64,000 nucleotides of DNA from Oscillospiraceae bacterium (GTDB taxonomy: Bacteria > Bacillota > Clostridia > Oscillospirales > Acutalibacteraceae), in the NCBI GenBank assembly GCA_910574935.1, contig CAJTCU010000001.1, forward strand, positions 248,001-312,000, written 5' to 3'. How positions within the stretch are numbered: position 1 is the stretch's first letter; every line of letters begins with the position of its first letter. Below the pieces are notes generated by a model. It searched no databases. It worked only from the letters and a program-made list of their open reading frames with translations, and was not told where the DNA came from. This document shows, piece after piece, positions 25,917 through 35,348 of the stretch. Position numbers and translations under genes: made by a program.

Positions 25917-26816
25917 TTGACCGGCCTACATAAAAGTAAAATATTCGCCAGCCTATTCGCGTCCTTATTTACCCTTTGGGTATTCTTGATATTAGGGGTC
26001 GCGCCCCTGGCACTGGCAGACCAGGGCGGCGCTTTCGCCAAGGACGCGCTGCCCCAGCCCAGTGAGGAATTTTATGTAAACGACCAGGCCTCTCTGCTCA
26101 CCGAGGCCACCAAGACCGAAATTTTGAATAAAAACGCTTCCTTAAACCAGAGCTACGGGGTGCAGCTGGTGGTCTATACGGTCCAAACGCTGCCGGGCTC
26201 GGACTTTGCTGGCCGGGTGGAATATTTGCATTCGTTAATAAGCGCTTGGCAGGTGGGCGGCGCGGGGGGCCGGGGGCTGCTGGTGGCCCTGTCCGTCTCA
26301 GACGGCGACTACCTGGCCGTGGCTGGGGATGGGCTGAAAGCCCTGTTTACCACCGAGACCTTAAAGGGGCTTTTGCAAAATCATTTAGAAGCGGATTTTA
26401 GCACCCAAGCCTATGACGCCGGCGTGCTGAAGTTTTTTAACGCAGCCGCGGCCCAGGCAGAGTCATACTGCGCCGCCCACCCAGAGCTTTTTGCCCAGCA
26501 AAGCCCCTCCTCCCAGGTCCAGCGTCCGGCCTCTTCCAAGAAGAGCCCGGGCAGCCCGGCGCTGCTGTGGGTGGGCATAGCCGCCGGGGTGGTGGCGGTG
26601 GCCAGTATTGCCGTGTTCATTTTCAGCGGACACATCGGTTCCCGGCGGCGTGGCCGGGCTGTGCACAGGCACCGGCCGCTGATCACCCCCGCCCGCACCA
26701 ATGTGCTGCGCCACGAAACCCGCCCCATGGTGCAAATTAAGTCCTACCGCCAGTCCACAGGCGTGTACCGCAACCAAAAGCCGAGCCGTACCAGCCGTAA
26801 CGACCGCCGGCAGTAG
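25917..26816 (+). CDS. TPM-domain exported protein
   Basis: A 299-residue protein. A TTG start is required: the nearby ATG at 25909 runs into a stop, and GGGAGAGG lies about ten bases before the TTG. A signal peptide covers about residues 8-35. The TPM domain follows (50-180; YVNDQASLLTEATK and GGRGLLVALSVSDGDY). One membrane helix lies near 215-240, and the tail is Arg-rich and cytoplasmic. It shares architecture with the TPM protein at 19239 but has a basic rather than Gly-rich tail. It is first in the run TPM-MBOAT-DHHW-FkbH-ACP, 67 bases ahead of the acyltransferase, which suggests a role in the same envelope process. Confidence 0.82.
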   Translation: MTGLHKSKIFASLFASLFTLWVFLILGVAPLALADQGGAFAKDALPQPSEEFYVNDQASLLTEATKTEILNKNASLNQSYGVQLVVYTVQTLPGSDFAGRVEYLHSLISAWQVGGAGGRGLLVALSVSDGDYLAVAGDGLKALFTTETLKGLLQNHLEADFSTQAYDAGVLKFFNAAAAQAESYCAAHPELFAQQSPSSQVQRPASSKKSPGSPALLWVGIAAGVVAVASIAVFIFSGHIGSRRRGRAVHRHRPLITPARTNVLRHETRPMVQIKSYRQSTGVYRNQKPSRTSRNDRRQ

Positions 26817-26883
26817 GGAGCCGCAAAGAAAAACCTGCGGCCCCCTATTTTAAAGAATCGTTAAAAATGAGGAAGTGCCTGTC

Positions 26884-28305
26884 ATGGTTTTTGCCGATCT
26901 GTTTTTTATATACTGTTTTCTGCCCCTGATTCTGGTCTGCTACCTACTGGCCAGAAGCATTCCCGCCAAAAACGTTGTGCTCATTATCTTTTCCCTAATC
27001 TTCTACGCCTGGGGCGAGCCCTTGTGGGTTCTTCTGCTTCTATTCAGCTCTCTTTTTAATTGGGGCGTGGGCATGGTCATTGAGCGCACCCGGGACTCGG
27101 GGGGCGCAAAGGCTGCGGTGGCGGCGGGCATTGTGATAGACCTGGCCCTGCTGGTGGTGTTCAAATACAGCGGCTTTATTGTAGAAAATATTAACGGCCT
27201 CACGGGCCTTGGGCTGCCTGTGCCAAATATTCGCATGCCCATTGGCATCAGCTTTTTCACCTTTCAGGCCATCTCCTATATTTTGGACTGTTACTGGGAG
27301 TCCGTAAAGGTCCAGCGGCGCTACCACCGGTTTTTGCTGTATCTCTCCCTGTTCCCCCAGCTCATTGCCGGGCCTATTGTGCGCTACAGCGTGGTGGAGG
27401 AAGAGATTGAAAACCGCAGCGCCAGTCTGACAGACCTGTGCGAAGGAGCCCTGCGGGTGATGGTGGGGCTGGGGAAAAAGGTCATTTTAGCCAACAACCT
27501 GTGGGCCATTGTGGATACTTTCTTCGGCAAAGACGTCACGGGCCTTTCGGTGCTGGGCACCTGGTACACAGTCATCGTCTACTCCCTGTACGTCTATTTC
27601 GACTTTAGCGGCTACTCGGACATTGCCATTGGCCTGGGGCGCATGTTTGGCTTCCATTTTGACGAAAACTTTCGCCACCCCTTTGCCTGCAAGACCATTG
27701 CCGAGTTCTGGCAGCGCTGGCACATCTCCCTGGGTTCCTTTTTTCGGGATTATCTGCTGTATGTGCCCGTCTTTGGCAAAAACCGCAAGTACGTCAGTCT
27801 GTTTTTGGTATGGTTCTGCACCGGCGTATGGCACGGCGCTGCCTGGAACTACATTCTTTGGGGCCTATATTTTGGCTTCTTTATTTTCTTCGAGCAGAAG
27901 CTGGGCAAAAAACGCATGAAAAAATGGCCCCTTTGGTGGAAGCATATCTACAGCAAGATTGTGATCATCATTGGCTTTGGAATCTTCTATTTCGAGGACC
28001 TGGGCCAGCTGGGGCAGTTTTTCCTGAACATTTCTGGGGTGGCCATGCTGACCAGCGGAGCTCCCCTGTACGACCCCATAACCTGGGCTTCCTTGCTGGA
28101 CAATCTGTTCCTGGTGCTGGGATCAGCGGCTTTCAGCCTGCCCTTGCTGCCAAAAGTGAAGCGGTTCTTTTTGGAGAGCAAAAGCGACGGCCTGTACCTG
28201 GCCGGCCGGGTGGGGTCGGCAGTGGTTTGCTTAGGGATACTGACGGTAGTCAGTATCCTATTGGTGGACTCCACCAATAACGTGTTCCTGTACTGGAACT
28301 TTTAA
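26884..28305 (+). CDS. MBOAT-family O-acyltransferase (AlgI/DltB-like)
   Basis: A 473-residue polytopic membrane protein with about ten hydrophobic segments. Family signatures include YFDFSGYSDIAIGLGRMFG, the FW.RWHISLG segment (FWQRWHISLGSFFRDYLL), and GVWHGAAWNYILWG, whose His is the catalytic residue of MBOAT enzymes. The start at 26884 follows GAGGAA by about nine bases; an in-frame GTG at 26875 is less likely. AlgI and DltB move acyl groups through the membrane to polymers outside. Here the following DHHW, FkbH-like and carrier-protein genes supply candidate partners. Confidence 0.92.
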   Translation: MVFADLFFIYCFLPLILVCYLLARSIPAKNVVLIIFSLIFYAWGEPLWVLLLLFSSLFNWGVGMVIERTRDSGGAKAAVAAGIVIDLALLVVFKYSGFIVENINGLTGLGLPVPNIRMPIGISFFTFQAISYILDCYWESVKVQRRYHRFLLYLSLFPQLIAGPIVRYSVVEEEIENRSASLTDLCEGALRVMVGLGKKVILANNLWAIVDTFFGKDVTGLSVLGTWYTVIVYSLYVYFDFSGYSDIAIGLGRMFGFHFDENFRHPFACKTIAEFWQRWHISLGSFFRDYLLYVPVFGKNRKYVSLFLVWFCTGVWHGAAWNYILWGLYFGFFIFFEQKLGKKRMKKWPLWWKHIYSKIVIIIGFGIFYFEDLGQLGQFFLNISGVAMLTSGAPLYDPITWASLLDNLFLVLGSAAFSLPLLPKVKRFFLESKSDGLYLAGRVGSAVVCLGILTVVSILLVDSTNNVFLYWNF

Positions 28306-28463
28306 AAAAGCGCCCCACGCTCTTTTTAGCGCCTGTTTCGTATCTGGACGTATGCGGGTTCCAGCCGCGGACTTTTCGTTAGAGGAACACAAGAGTTGGC
28401 ATCGCTGACTCTACTTGCGCACAGCCCAACAAAACTTTTAAACACTCACAAGGAGGCGCGGTA

Positions 28464-30374
28464 ATGGACCGTGACAACCATATTAATGATCCCCGGCGGC
28501 CGGCGGCCCTTCAAAGAGACGCCGCAGCCTCCCCGCCTCGGCGGCTGAACCTGAACGTACCCGAGCGCTTTGGCGGCGTTTATTCGCCGAAAACCACAGA
28601 GCGCTCTTTTAACCGCTACCGGCAGGCGGATTTTACGACTGCTGGTTTCATCCCCCAGGAGGAAGCCCCTTCGTCCCCTGCTGAGCCGTACTTTTATCCA
28701 GAGCAGCAGGTTCTGAACCCGCAAGTTCTATACCAAGAGGGCCTAGAACCTGCCCAAGAGGCTACCGGCTTATACCAGCCGGCGGAAAACCCGCCCGAGG
28801 ACTATGAGAGCTTTTATCCCCAGGACGATTTTAGCGGGGTCCTGTCCCCCCAACAGGACCTGAAGCAGCCGCCCCGGTCCCGGAAAAAAAAGTTTGACCG
28901 CCGGGCCCTGCTGGAACGCCGGGCCTCGGTGGTGGTCATAGCTTTATTGATCTTATGCTTTTCCGGTATGGCCGCGGCCATGTGGCTGCTGCCCAGATCC
29001 ACGGAGTCAATGATTGAAAAGCGCGAGCTGGACAAGCTGCCGGAATTTTCTTTTGAAACCTACTTTTCCGGAGATTTCACTGCGGGAGTGGCCCACTACT
29101 ATACTGACACCGTGCCCATGCGGGATGACCTGAAACGAATCGGCAGCCAGATCAAAAGCGTGTTCGGCCTGCCAAAAAGCGAGGGCGGCGTTAAGTTTGT
29201 GGGCAATGTAAATAAGCTGGACCAGAATAAGCCGGCCCCAAGCCCCTCCTCCGGCCAGCCTAGCGCCCAGCCCCCTGAAAGCGGCACTACCCCATCCAGC
29301 GGGGAGCAGCCCCCTGTTACACCCGTGGGCAATAATGGGAACGCGGGCCTGGAGGGCGCCGCCGGCCGGCACATGGACGGCGCCACCCCTGCCCCAGCGG
29401 ACAACCCCTTTACCAACCAGGACGCCGAGTACAGCGAAAAGAACGGTATTATCATTGTAAAGCAGGACGGCCACTACCGGGGCCTAGAGCTGTTCGGGGG
29501 CGGCAGCGGGGAAAGCTATGCCCAAAACCTGAATACCCTGCACAGCACCCTGGGAGACGGCGTGTCTATTTGGTCCATGCCCGCGCCCCTGGCCTGTGAA
29601 TTCTATACGCCCAAAAATTATGAGAACTACACCGCCAACCATTCCGACTGTTTTGACGCCATAGCCGCCAAGCTGAATCCCGGCATCCATTCTATCAACG
29701 TGTGCCCTGTGCTTTCCCAGCATGTGGAAGAGCCCATCTACTGCCGCACGGACCACCACTGGCAGCCTTTGGGGGCCTACTACGCGGCCCAAGCCTTTGC
29801 CCAGGCGGCGGGGGTATCCTTTGACGACATCAGTACCTATAAAAAGATGACCCGGGAGGGCTTTGTGGGCAGCCTGTACTCCTTTGCGGGGGACGCGGCG
29901 GAGCTTCTCAACGACCCAGAGGAATTTGTCTATTACATGCCTGGTAAAGACTACCAGACCGTGTACTATGATACCAGCTTCAACTACCTGTGGGATGAGG
30001 ACGACTTCTTCCAGGAAGGGGCCGAGGGATCGGATTCCTATATGATCTACCTGGGCGGCGACCAGTATATTGTTAAGGCCGACACCCCCACCAAGAACGG
30101 TCGAAAGCTGCTGGTGGTAAAGGACAGCTATGGCAACACCATTCCGCCGTTTTTGGTGGGCTCCTTTGAACAGATTTATGTGGCGGACATGCGCTATATG
30201 GAGCGAAACCTCGTTAGCTTTATCAAAGATATGGGCATTACGGACGTGCTCTTTACCATGTCCTCCTATTCGCTGGTAGGGGACGCGGCCAACAACCTGG
30301 AAACCCTGATGAGCCAGAACGTGGGCGAGACCGTGACGGACGACTATACGCCGGGAGGCGGCGGGGAGGAGTAA
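28464..30374 (+). CDS. DHHW-family extracytoplasmic protein (AlgJ/AlgX/DltD-like partner)
   Basis: A 636-residue protein. The first 150 residues are polar, proline-rich and probably cytoplasmic. One membrane helix lies at about 155-177. A Pro/Ser-rich spacer (250-320) leads to an extracytoplasmic SGNH-like domain with TDHHW at 429-433 and KDSYGN at 553-558, both hallmarks of the DHHW family that accompanies MBOAT acyltransferases. By analogy with AlgJ/AlgX or DltD it should complete acyl transfer to a surface polymer. AAGGAGG precedes the start. It follows the MBOAT gene by 158 bases. The long N-terminal cytoplasmic part is unusual. Confidence 0.85.
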   Translation: MDRDNHINDPRRPAALQRDAAASPPRRLNLNVPERFGGVYSPKTTERSFNRYRQADFTTAGFIPQEEAPSSPAEPYFYPEQQVLNPQVLYQEGLEPAQEATGLYQPAENPPEDYESFYPQDDFSGVLSPQQDLKQPPRSRKKKFDRRALLERRASVVVIALLILCFSGMAAAMWLLPRSTESMIEKRELDKLPEFSFETYFSGDFTAGVAHYYTDTVPMRDDLKRIGSQIKSVFGLPKSEGGVKFVGNVNKLDQNKPAPSPSSGQPSAQPPESGTTPSSGEQPPVTPVGNNGNAGLEGAAGRHMDGATPAPADNPFTNQDAEYSEKNGIIIVKQDGHYRGLELFGGGSGESYAQNLNTLHSTLGDGVSIWSMPAPLACEFYTPKNYENYTANHSDCFDAIAAKLNPGIHSINVCPVLSQHVEEPIYCRTDHHWQPLGAYYAAQAFAQAAGVSFDDISTYKKMTREGFVGSLYSFAGDAAELLNDPEEFVYYMPGKDYQTVYYDTSFNYLWDEDDFFQEGAEGSDSYMIYLGGDQYIVKADTPTKNGRKLLVVKDSYGNTIPPFLVGSFEQIYVADMRYMERNLVSFIKDMGITDVLFTMSSYSLVGDAANNLETLMSQNVGETVTDDYTPGGGGEE

Positions 30375-30439
30375 TCGGACGCCTACTCCCCCCAACGCTT
30401 CCCCCCTTGCTCTATGAATCTCCTTTAGGACGTGATATC

Positions 30440-32224
30440 ATGATGGAACTGCAATACCCCTTTGACCCTGCCCAGATCATTCGCCGCCGCAAAGCCCTGC
30501 GAAAGGAACTGCTGGCCCTGGACGAGCCCCGCCTGACCAAAAAAATCGCGGTTTTGGGCGGCTCCACCACCAGCGACATTGTAAAAACTCTAGAGCTTTT
30601 CCTCCTAGACGCGGGCATTCAGCCAGAGTTCTATGAGTCGGAGTACGCCCAGTATTTTCAGGACGCCATGTTTCCGCCTCAAGAGCTGCTGGATTTTGCC
30701 CCAGACCTGATCTTTGTGCACACCACCAGCCGAAACATTACCCACTGGCCCCAGATTACCGACAGCCCAGAGGACGCGGACCGCTGTTTGGAAGAAGAGC
30801 TGGAAAAGTTTCGGGCCGTGTGGAAAAGCCTGGAAGAGCGCTTTCACTGCCCTGTTATCCAAAACAATTTTGAAAAGCCCTTTTACCGCCTGCTGGGCAA
30901 CCGGGATGCCTGGGACCACCGGGGCCGGGTCCACTTTACCGCCCGGCTGAACCAGGCCTTTGCCGCCTGGGCAGAAACGCACCAGGGGTTTTACCTAAAC
31001 GACATTGACTATCTCTCCGCGGACTTTGGCCTGCGCCGCTGGGCGGACCCGGCTTTTTGGAACCTGTATAAGTACGCCCTTTGTTTTGAGGCCATTCCCG
31101 CCTTTGCCTTTAACCTGGCGAACATCGTGAAGTCTCTATTTGGCAAAAACAAAAAGGCCCTGGCCCTGGACCTGGACAACACCCTATGGGGCGGCGTGGT
31201 GGGCGACGACGGGGTGGACGGCATTGACATTGGCCAGGAAAACGGCGTAGCCCAGTCTTACTATGAGTTCCAGGGCTACCTGAAGCAGCTGCAAAGCACC
31301 GGCGTACTGCTGACGGTCTGTTCCAAAAACGACCTGGAAAACGCCATTGCCGGCCTGGAACACCCCGAAGGGCTGCTGCGCCCTGGGGACTTTATTGTCA
31401 TCAAGGCCAACTGGGAAAATAAAGACCGGAACATGCTAGAGATTGCCCAGGAGCTGAACATTTTACCAGACGCCATTGTCTTTGCGGACGACAACCCCGC
31501 CGAGCGGGAGATCGTGCGGGCCCAGGTAAAGGGTGCGGCCGTGCCGGAGATGGAAGGGGTAGAGAACTACATTGCCGCCATTGACCGGGGCGGGTACTTT
31601 GAGGCCACTACATTTAGCGAGGACGACTTGAAGCGCAACGATATGTATAAGGCTAATGTTCAGCGGGCCGCCCAGCAGGCCAGCTTTGGCGACTACCAGG
31701 AATACCTGAAAAGCCTGGATATGCGGGCGGTCATCGACGATTTTCTGCCCGTGTACCTGGGGCGTATCACCCAGCTAAGCAACAAGAGCAACCAGTTCAA
31801 CCTGACCACCCGGCGCTACACGGTGGAGGAAATGGAGCAGGTGTTCGCCGACCCGGGGTACATCCGGCTATACGGCAAGCTGGTGGACAAGTTTGGGGAC
31901 AACGGGGTGGTCTCGGTGGTCATTGGCAAAAAGAGCGGCTCTGTGCTGGATGTAGAGTTGTGGCTGATGAGCTGCCGGGTGCTGAAGCGGGATATGGAGC
32001 TGGCCATGCTGGACCGGCTGGTACAGCGCTGCGGAGAGCAGGATATAGAGACCATCCGGGGGCACTATTACCCCACGGCAAAAAACAACATGGTGCGAGA
32101 GCTGTACGCTGGTTTTGGCTTTGAGAAAACCGCGGAGGACCAGGCGGGCAACACTACCTGGGAGCTAAAGGTGGCCGGGTACCAGCCCAAATGCAAAGTA
32201 ATCGAGGTAAGCGGCAATCCCTAA
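30440..32224 (+). CDS. FkbH-like protein (HAD-IIIC phosphatase/acyltransferase fusion)
   Basis: A 594-residue three-part protein. The N-terminal domain (about 30-230) is SGNH-like (VLGGSTTSDI). The HAD-IIIC core (about 235-390) has the nucleophile motif LDLDNTLWGG with D244 and D246, the CSKND element and FADDNPAERE. The C-terminal domain (about 430-585) is GNAT-like (NKSNQFNLTTRRYT, ending in a YPTAKNNMVRELYAGFGF segment). FkbH relatives dephosphorylate 1,3-bisphosphoglycerate and load the glyceryl unit onto a carrier protein; a carrier gene follows directly. The start at 30440 has AGGA ten bases upstream. Specificity for glycerate is inferred from family, not seen. Confidence 0.88.
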   Translation: MMELQYPFDPAQIIRRRKALRKELLALDEPRLTKKIAVLGGSTTSDIVKTLELFLLDAGIQPEFYESEYAQYFQDAMFPPQELLDFAPDLIFVHTTSRNITHWPQITDSPEDADRCLEEELEKFRAVWKSLEERFHCPVIQNNFEKPFYRLLGNRDAWDHRGRVHFTARLNQAFAAWAETHQGFYLNDIDYLSADFGLRRWADPAFWNLYKYALCFEAIPAFAFNLANIVKSLFGKNKKALALDLDNTLWGGVVGDDGVDGIDIGQENGVAQSYYEFQGYLKQLQSTGVLLTVCSKNDLENAIAGLEHPEGLLRPGDFIVIKANWENKDRNMLEIAQELNILPDAIVFADDNPAEREIVRAQVKGAAVPEMEGVENYIAAIDRGGYFEATTFSEDDLKRNDMYKANVQRAAQQASFGDYQEYLKSLDMRAVIDDFLPVYLGRITQLSNKSNQFNLTTRRYTVEEMEQVFADPGYIRLYGKLVDKFGDNGVVSVVIGKKSGSVLDVELWLMSCRVLKRDMELAMLDRLVQRCGEQDIETIRGHYYPTAKNNMVRELYAGFGFEKTAEDQAGNTTWELKVAGYQPKCKVIEVSGNP

Positions 32225-32473
32225 AAGCGGACATACGCGAAGGGAGAAAGGGTCCAGGGAACTGGTTCCCTAGCAGGGGTCAAGGGGGCAGCGCCCCTTG
32301 CCGCCGGAGGCGACCTTAATCCCTTAAAAAGCGGCGCGCAAAAAGCCAAGTGCTTTCACCACCCCACCCCAGTCCGCGCTCAGGGCTTGCGCCCCGAGAC
32401 CCCACGGCGCAAAGCGCCTATTTTCCATTTTCCCAGCTGTTGAAAATTACTACACAGAAAGGACGAGATCACT
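32225..32473. repeat. R3-type hairpins between the FkbH and carrier genes
   Basis: Contains AGGGAACTGGTTCCCT, CAAGGGGGCAGCGCCCCTTG and a CCGCCGGAGG tail, the same style as at 57117-57182. They may act as an attenuator that lets the carrier protein be made at a different level from the enzymes upstream. Confidence 0.55.
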
Positions 32474-32719
32474 ATGGACATCAGAGAAGTTTTTACCCGC
32501 CTAAACCGCGTCTTTCAGGAGGTCTTTGACGACCGCACCATTCGAGTGAACCCCCAGACCACGGCGGACGACATTGAGGACTGGGACAGCCTGGAGCACA
32601 TCACCCTTATTTCCGCTGTGGAGCGGGAGTTCCGCATGAAGTTCAAGATGGGGGAGATTTCCTCCATGAAGAATGTGGGCGAGATGGCGGCCATCATTCA
32701 AGAGCGGGCCAAGGGTTAA
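32474..32719 (+). CDS. Acyl carrier protein
   Basis: An 81-residue carrier protein with the phosphopantetheine attachment site DWDSLEHI, Ser39. The acidic helix II typical of carrier proteins follows (ISAVEREFRMKFKMGEI). GAAAGGA lies before the start. It is a stand-alone carrier outside any fatty-acid operon and follows the FkbH-like gene, so it is probably the carrier that receives the unit loaded by that enzyme and presents it to the MBOAT acyltransferase, as DltC does in the dlt system. This partnership is inferred from gene order. Confidence 0.88.
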   Translation: MDIREVFTRLNRVFQEVFDDRTIRVNPQTTADDIEDWDSLEHITLISAVEREFRMKFKMGEISSMKNVGEMAAIIQERAKG

Positions 32720-32762
32720 TAGTTAACACAGTTCAAAAGAGGTATTCAAGCTCTTTTGAACT

Positions 32763-32928
32763 AGGGCTTGTTTGAAAATAGAGGAAATGACGGATTTTTG
32801 ACCAGAAACGGTCAGTTTCAAGGAGAAAACCGCAAGTAATACTTGCGTATTACGAGGATTATCGACGCAGAAGATGGTTGCTTCTGGGTAAAAAGACGGC
32901 GTTTTCGATTTTTTAAACAAGCCCTAGG
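32763..32928. repeat. R2 dispersed palindromic repeat, copy C (best example)
   Basis: Ends AGGGCTTGTTTGAAAA and TTTTTTAAACAAGCCCT are complementary. Internal blocks are GAGGAAATGACGGATTTT, TTTCAAGGAGAAAACCGC, ACGAGGATT and GGGTAAAAAGACGG. It is located between the carrier-protein stop and the 33021 terminator. Confidence 0.85.
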
Positions 32929-33020
32929 CGAGGTAGTCGCCCAGCTTAAAATCGGTATGTACCGATTTTTAAGTGTGTTTACTATAACAGCCCAAGGACT
33001 GCATGTCCTGAAAATAATAC

Positions 33021-33057
33021 AAAAAAGGTTACGCCGAGGTTTGGCGTAACCTTTTTT
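33021..33057. terminator. Bidirectional rho-independent terminator
   Basis: Left arm 33021-33035 (A6 then GGTTACGCC) pairs perfectly with 33043-33057 (GGCGTAACC then T6), with a seven-base loop. It serves both the carrier-protein operon (plus) and the 33076 gene (minus). Confidence 0.92.
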
Positions 33058-33075
33058 GTTTTCTCCCAGCTCTTC

Positions 33076-33342
33076 TTATTCGTCGTCCCCCGCGCCCTTT
33101 TTGTACAGGTTAAAACGGAAGAGCTTGTTTTCATCCGCCTGCTTTTCGCACATAACGAACGCCTCGGCAATTTTTCCGCCCTCAATCAGGGCGGTCAGCC
33201 CCACCAGCTGGCACAGCTTGCTCTTCAGGTTCAGCCGGTCGCCGTCCCGGGTCATCAGGTAAACCTCGCCCTCGCAGTTATCCAGCACCTGCAAAAAGGC
33301 CGGTACGTCTATGTCGTGTAGTTCTACCATACGTGGTGGCAT
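33076..33342 (-). CDS. Small conserved hypothetical protein
   Basis: An 88-residue soluble protein with an alternating strand-helix pattern (CEGEVYLMTRDGDRLNLKS, then LCQLVGLTALIEGG). I recall similar short proteins in other Clostridia but no function for them. The start has AGGAGG eight to nine bases upstream, so expression is likely. A bidirectional terminator follows. It lies downstream of citrate synthase on the same strand, about 240 bases away, and may be a separate unit. Confidence 0.75.
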   Translation of the reverse strand: MPPRMVELHDIDVPAFLQVLDNCEGEVYLMTRDGDRLNLKSKLCQLVGLTALIEGGKIAEAFVMCEKQADENKLFRFNLYKKGAGDDE

Positions 33343-33581
33343 AAAGGGTGCCTCCTTTCAAGATGTGTGGCTCCAAACTTCGGGTGGGAAGTTATGTTTT
33401 CTATTGATCATACTATAGCACAAATCTTCTAAAAAGGCAAGAGGGTGGTTTTTGGGGGAGTGTCCAAAAGAAGAGTTTATGACGAAGGAATGGAGCCTCG
33501 CCTTTTAACGCTTCCTTCTGGACATGCCCAGAGCCAGGGAATTTTTAACGCCGAAGGCTCCTCTCTGGTGAAAACAAACGT

Positions 33582-34931
33582 CTAGCTTTGGGGAAAGTCC
33601 CTATGGGCCTGCACGCTCTTATAGGAGGGCCGGATGATCTTTCCGCCGCCCACCAGCTCCTCAATGCGGTGGGCGCTCCAGCCCGCAATGCGGGAGATGG
33701 CAAAAATGGGCGTGTACAGCTCCATGGGCAGGTCCAGCATACTGTAAATGAACCCGCTGTAAAAGTCCACGTTGGCAGAAACGCCCTTATAAATCTTTCG
33801 CTCTTTGGCAATCAGCTCCACCGCCAGCCGCTCTACGTTGGCATATAGCTGGTATTCCGCCATACGGCCCTTTTCCTGGGAGAGTCCGGCCACAAAAGAA
33901 GCCATGGTCTTGGCACGGGGGTCCGAGATGGAGTACACCGCGTGCCCCATGCCGTAAATGAGCCCGGAGCGGTCAAATGCCTCCTTGTGCAAAAGCTTTT
34001 TCAGGTAAGCGGTAATCTCCTGGTCATCGTTCCAGTCCTTGATGTTCGCCTTGATGTCCTCAAACATCTGCACCACCTTGATATTGGCCCCGCCGTGCTT
34101 TGGCCCCTTTAAAGAGCCCAGGGCCGCCGCCATGGCCGAATAGGTGTCCGTTCCGCTGGAGGTAACCAAGTGGGTGGTAAAGGTGGAGTTGTTTCCGCCT
34201 CCGTGGTCCGCGTGGAGGATCAGGGCGATATCCAGCACCCGGGCCTCCAGCTGGGTATACTGGCAGTCTGGCCGCAGGATGCGTAAAATATTCTCCGCTG
34301 TGGAAAGGGCTGGGTCCGGCTGGTGGATAAACAGACTTTGCCCGTCGTGATAATGGCGGTAGGCCTGGTAGCCATACACAGAGAGCAGGGGAAACAGGGC
34401 AATCAGCTGCAAACACTGACGCAAAACATTGGGCACAGAAATATCTTCGGCTTCCTCATCATATGAATAAAGAGTAAGCACGCTGCGCGCCAGGGTGTTC
34501 ATCATATTGTCGCTGGGGGCTTTCATAATAATATCCCGGACAAAGCTGGTGGGCAGGGTGCGGTAGAACGAGAGCAGCTGGCAAAAATCCTTTAGCTGCC
34601 CCTCCTCTGGCAGGTCGCCAAAAAGCAGCAAAAACGCGGTACGCTCGAAACCGAAGTTATCCATCCCGGCCTGGCGGCGCACCAGCTCTTCCACATCATA
34701 GCCCCGGTAATAGAGCTTGCCCTCGCAGGGCACGCTTTTCCCGTCCACGGTCTGGGTGGAAACAATCTCCGAAATGTTGGTCAGGCCGGTGAGCACGCCC
34801 TTGCCGTTCAGGTCCCGCAGGCCGCGTTTCACGTCAAATTTGGTATAGAGTTCCGGGTCAATACGGCTGTTGTCCACACATTTTTGCGCCAAGCCCAGAA
34901 TCTCTGGTTTTATCTCCGAGTAGATAGACAT
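33582..34931 (-). CDS. gltA: Citrate synthase
   Basis: A 449-residue enzyme condensing oxaloacetate with acetyl-CoA. The catalytic triad is H279 (GPKHGGAN), H330 (GMGHAVYS) and D389 (NVDFYSG). An N-terminal extension of about 60 residues precedes the core, as in clostridial long citrate synthases. AGGAGG lies 11 bases before the start and a promoter is present upstream. It is a single-gene unit with no aconitase or isocitrate dehydrogenase nearby; in such anaerobes the enzyme usually feeds glutamate synthesis. 2-methylcitrate synthase activity is an alternative that sequence cannot exclude. Confidence 0.93.
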   Translation of the reverse strand: MSIYSEIKPEILGLAQKCVDNSRIDPELYTKFDVKRGLRDLNGKGVLTGLTNISEIVSTQTVDGKSVPCEGKLYYRGYDVEELVRRQAGMDNFGFERTAFLLLFGDLPEEGQLKDFCQLLSFYRTLPTSFVRDIIMKAPSDNMMNTLARSVLTLYSYDEEAEDISVPNVLRQCLQLIALFPLLSVYGYQAYRHYHDGQSLFIHQPDPALSTAENILRILRPDCQYTQLEARVLDIALILHADHGGGNNSTFTTHLVTSSGTDTYSAMAAALGSLKGPKHGGANIKVVQMFEDIKANIKDWNDDQEITAYLKKLLHKEAFDRSGLIYGMGHAVYSISDPRAKTMASFVAGLSQEKGRMAEYQLYANVERLAVELIAKERKIYKGVSANVDFYSGFIYSMLDLPMELYTPIFAISRIAGWSAHRIEELVGGGKIIRPSYKSVQAHRDFPQS

Positions 34932-34965
34932 AAATGTAAGTTCCTCCTTTTTCCTATGTTACATG

Positions 34966-34995
34966 CTTATAGCCAAACCATTTCAAAAGTATCAA
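34966..34995 (-). promoter_or_regulatory. Candidate promoter of citrate synthase
   Basis: On the minus strand TTGATA (34995-34990), 18 bases, TATAAG (34971-34966), 35 bases before the start codon. The rest of 34932-35348 shows no gene. Confidence 0.55.
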
Positions 34996-35348
34996 ATTCA
35001 CAAATTGTTCGATGGAGATATGGTATGCTGGCCCGCCCAAAGCAGCTCTTGCCCCCCAGAGCGACCCTATAACCTGGAAAATGATGTTTTTCAAGTTAAA
35101 TGACTATAAAAATAAATTTAGCTTTTATTATACTAAAAAGACAGCGCGGATGCAAGAGATATTTTGTGAATCCGCTAAATGCCTGTACGGGTTCTGGCAG
35201 CGCCCGCTCTTTCTCCAGGGGACCACGGGCCATACGCCGCTCTTCCCTGCCGGCGTCCCGCGTTCCCCAGAGCTTTTGCGCTTTTTTTCTTTGTTTTGCT
35301 CCCCTATGTTGGGGCGTTTCTTTATCTTCTATGAAAGAGGTACTGTCT

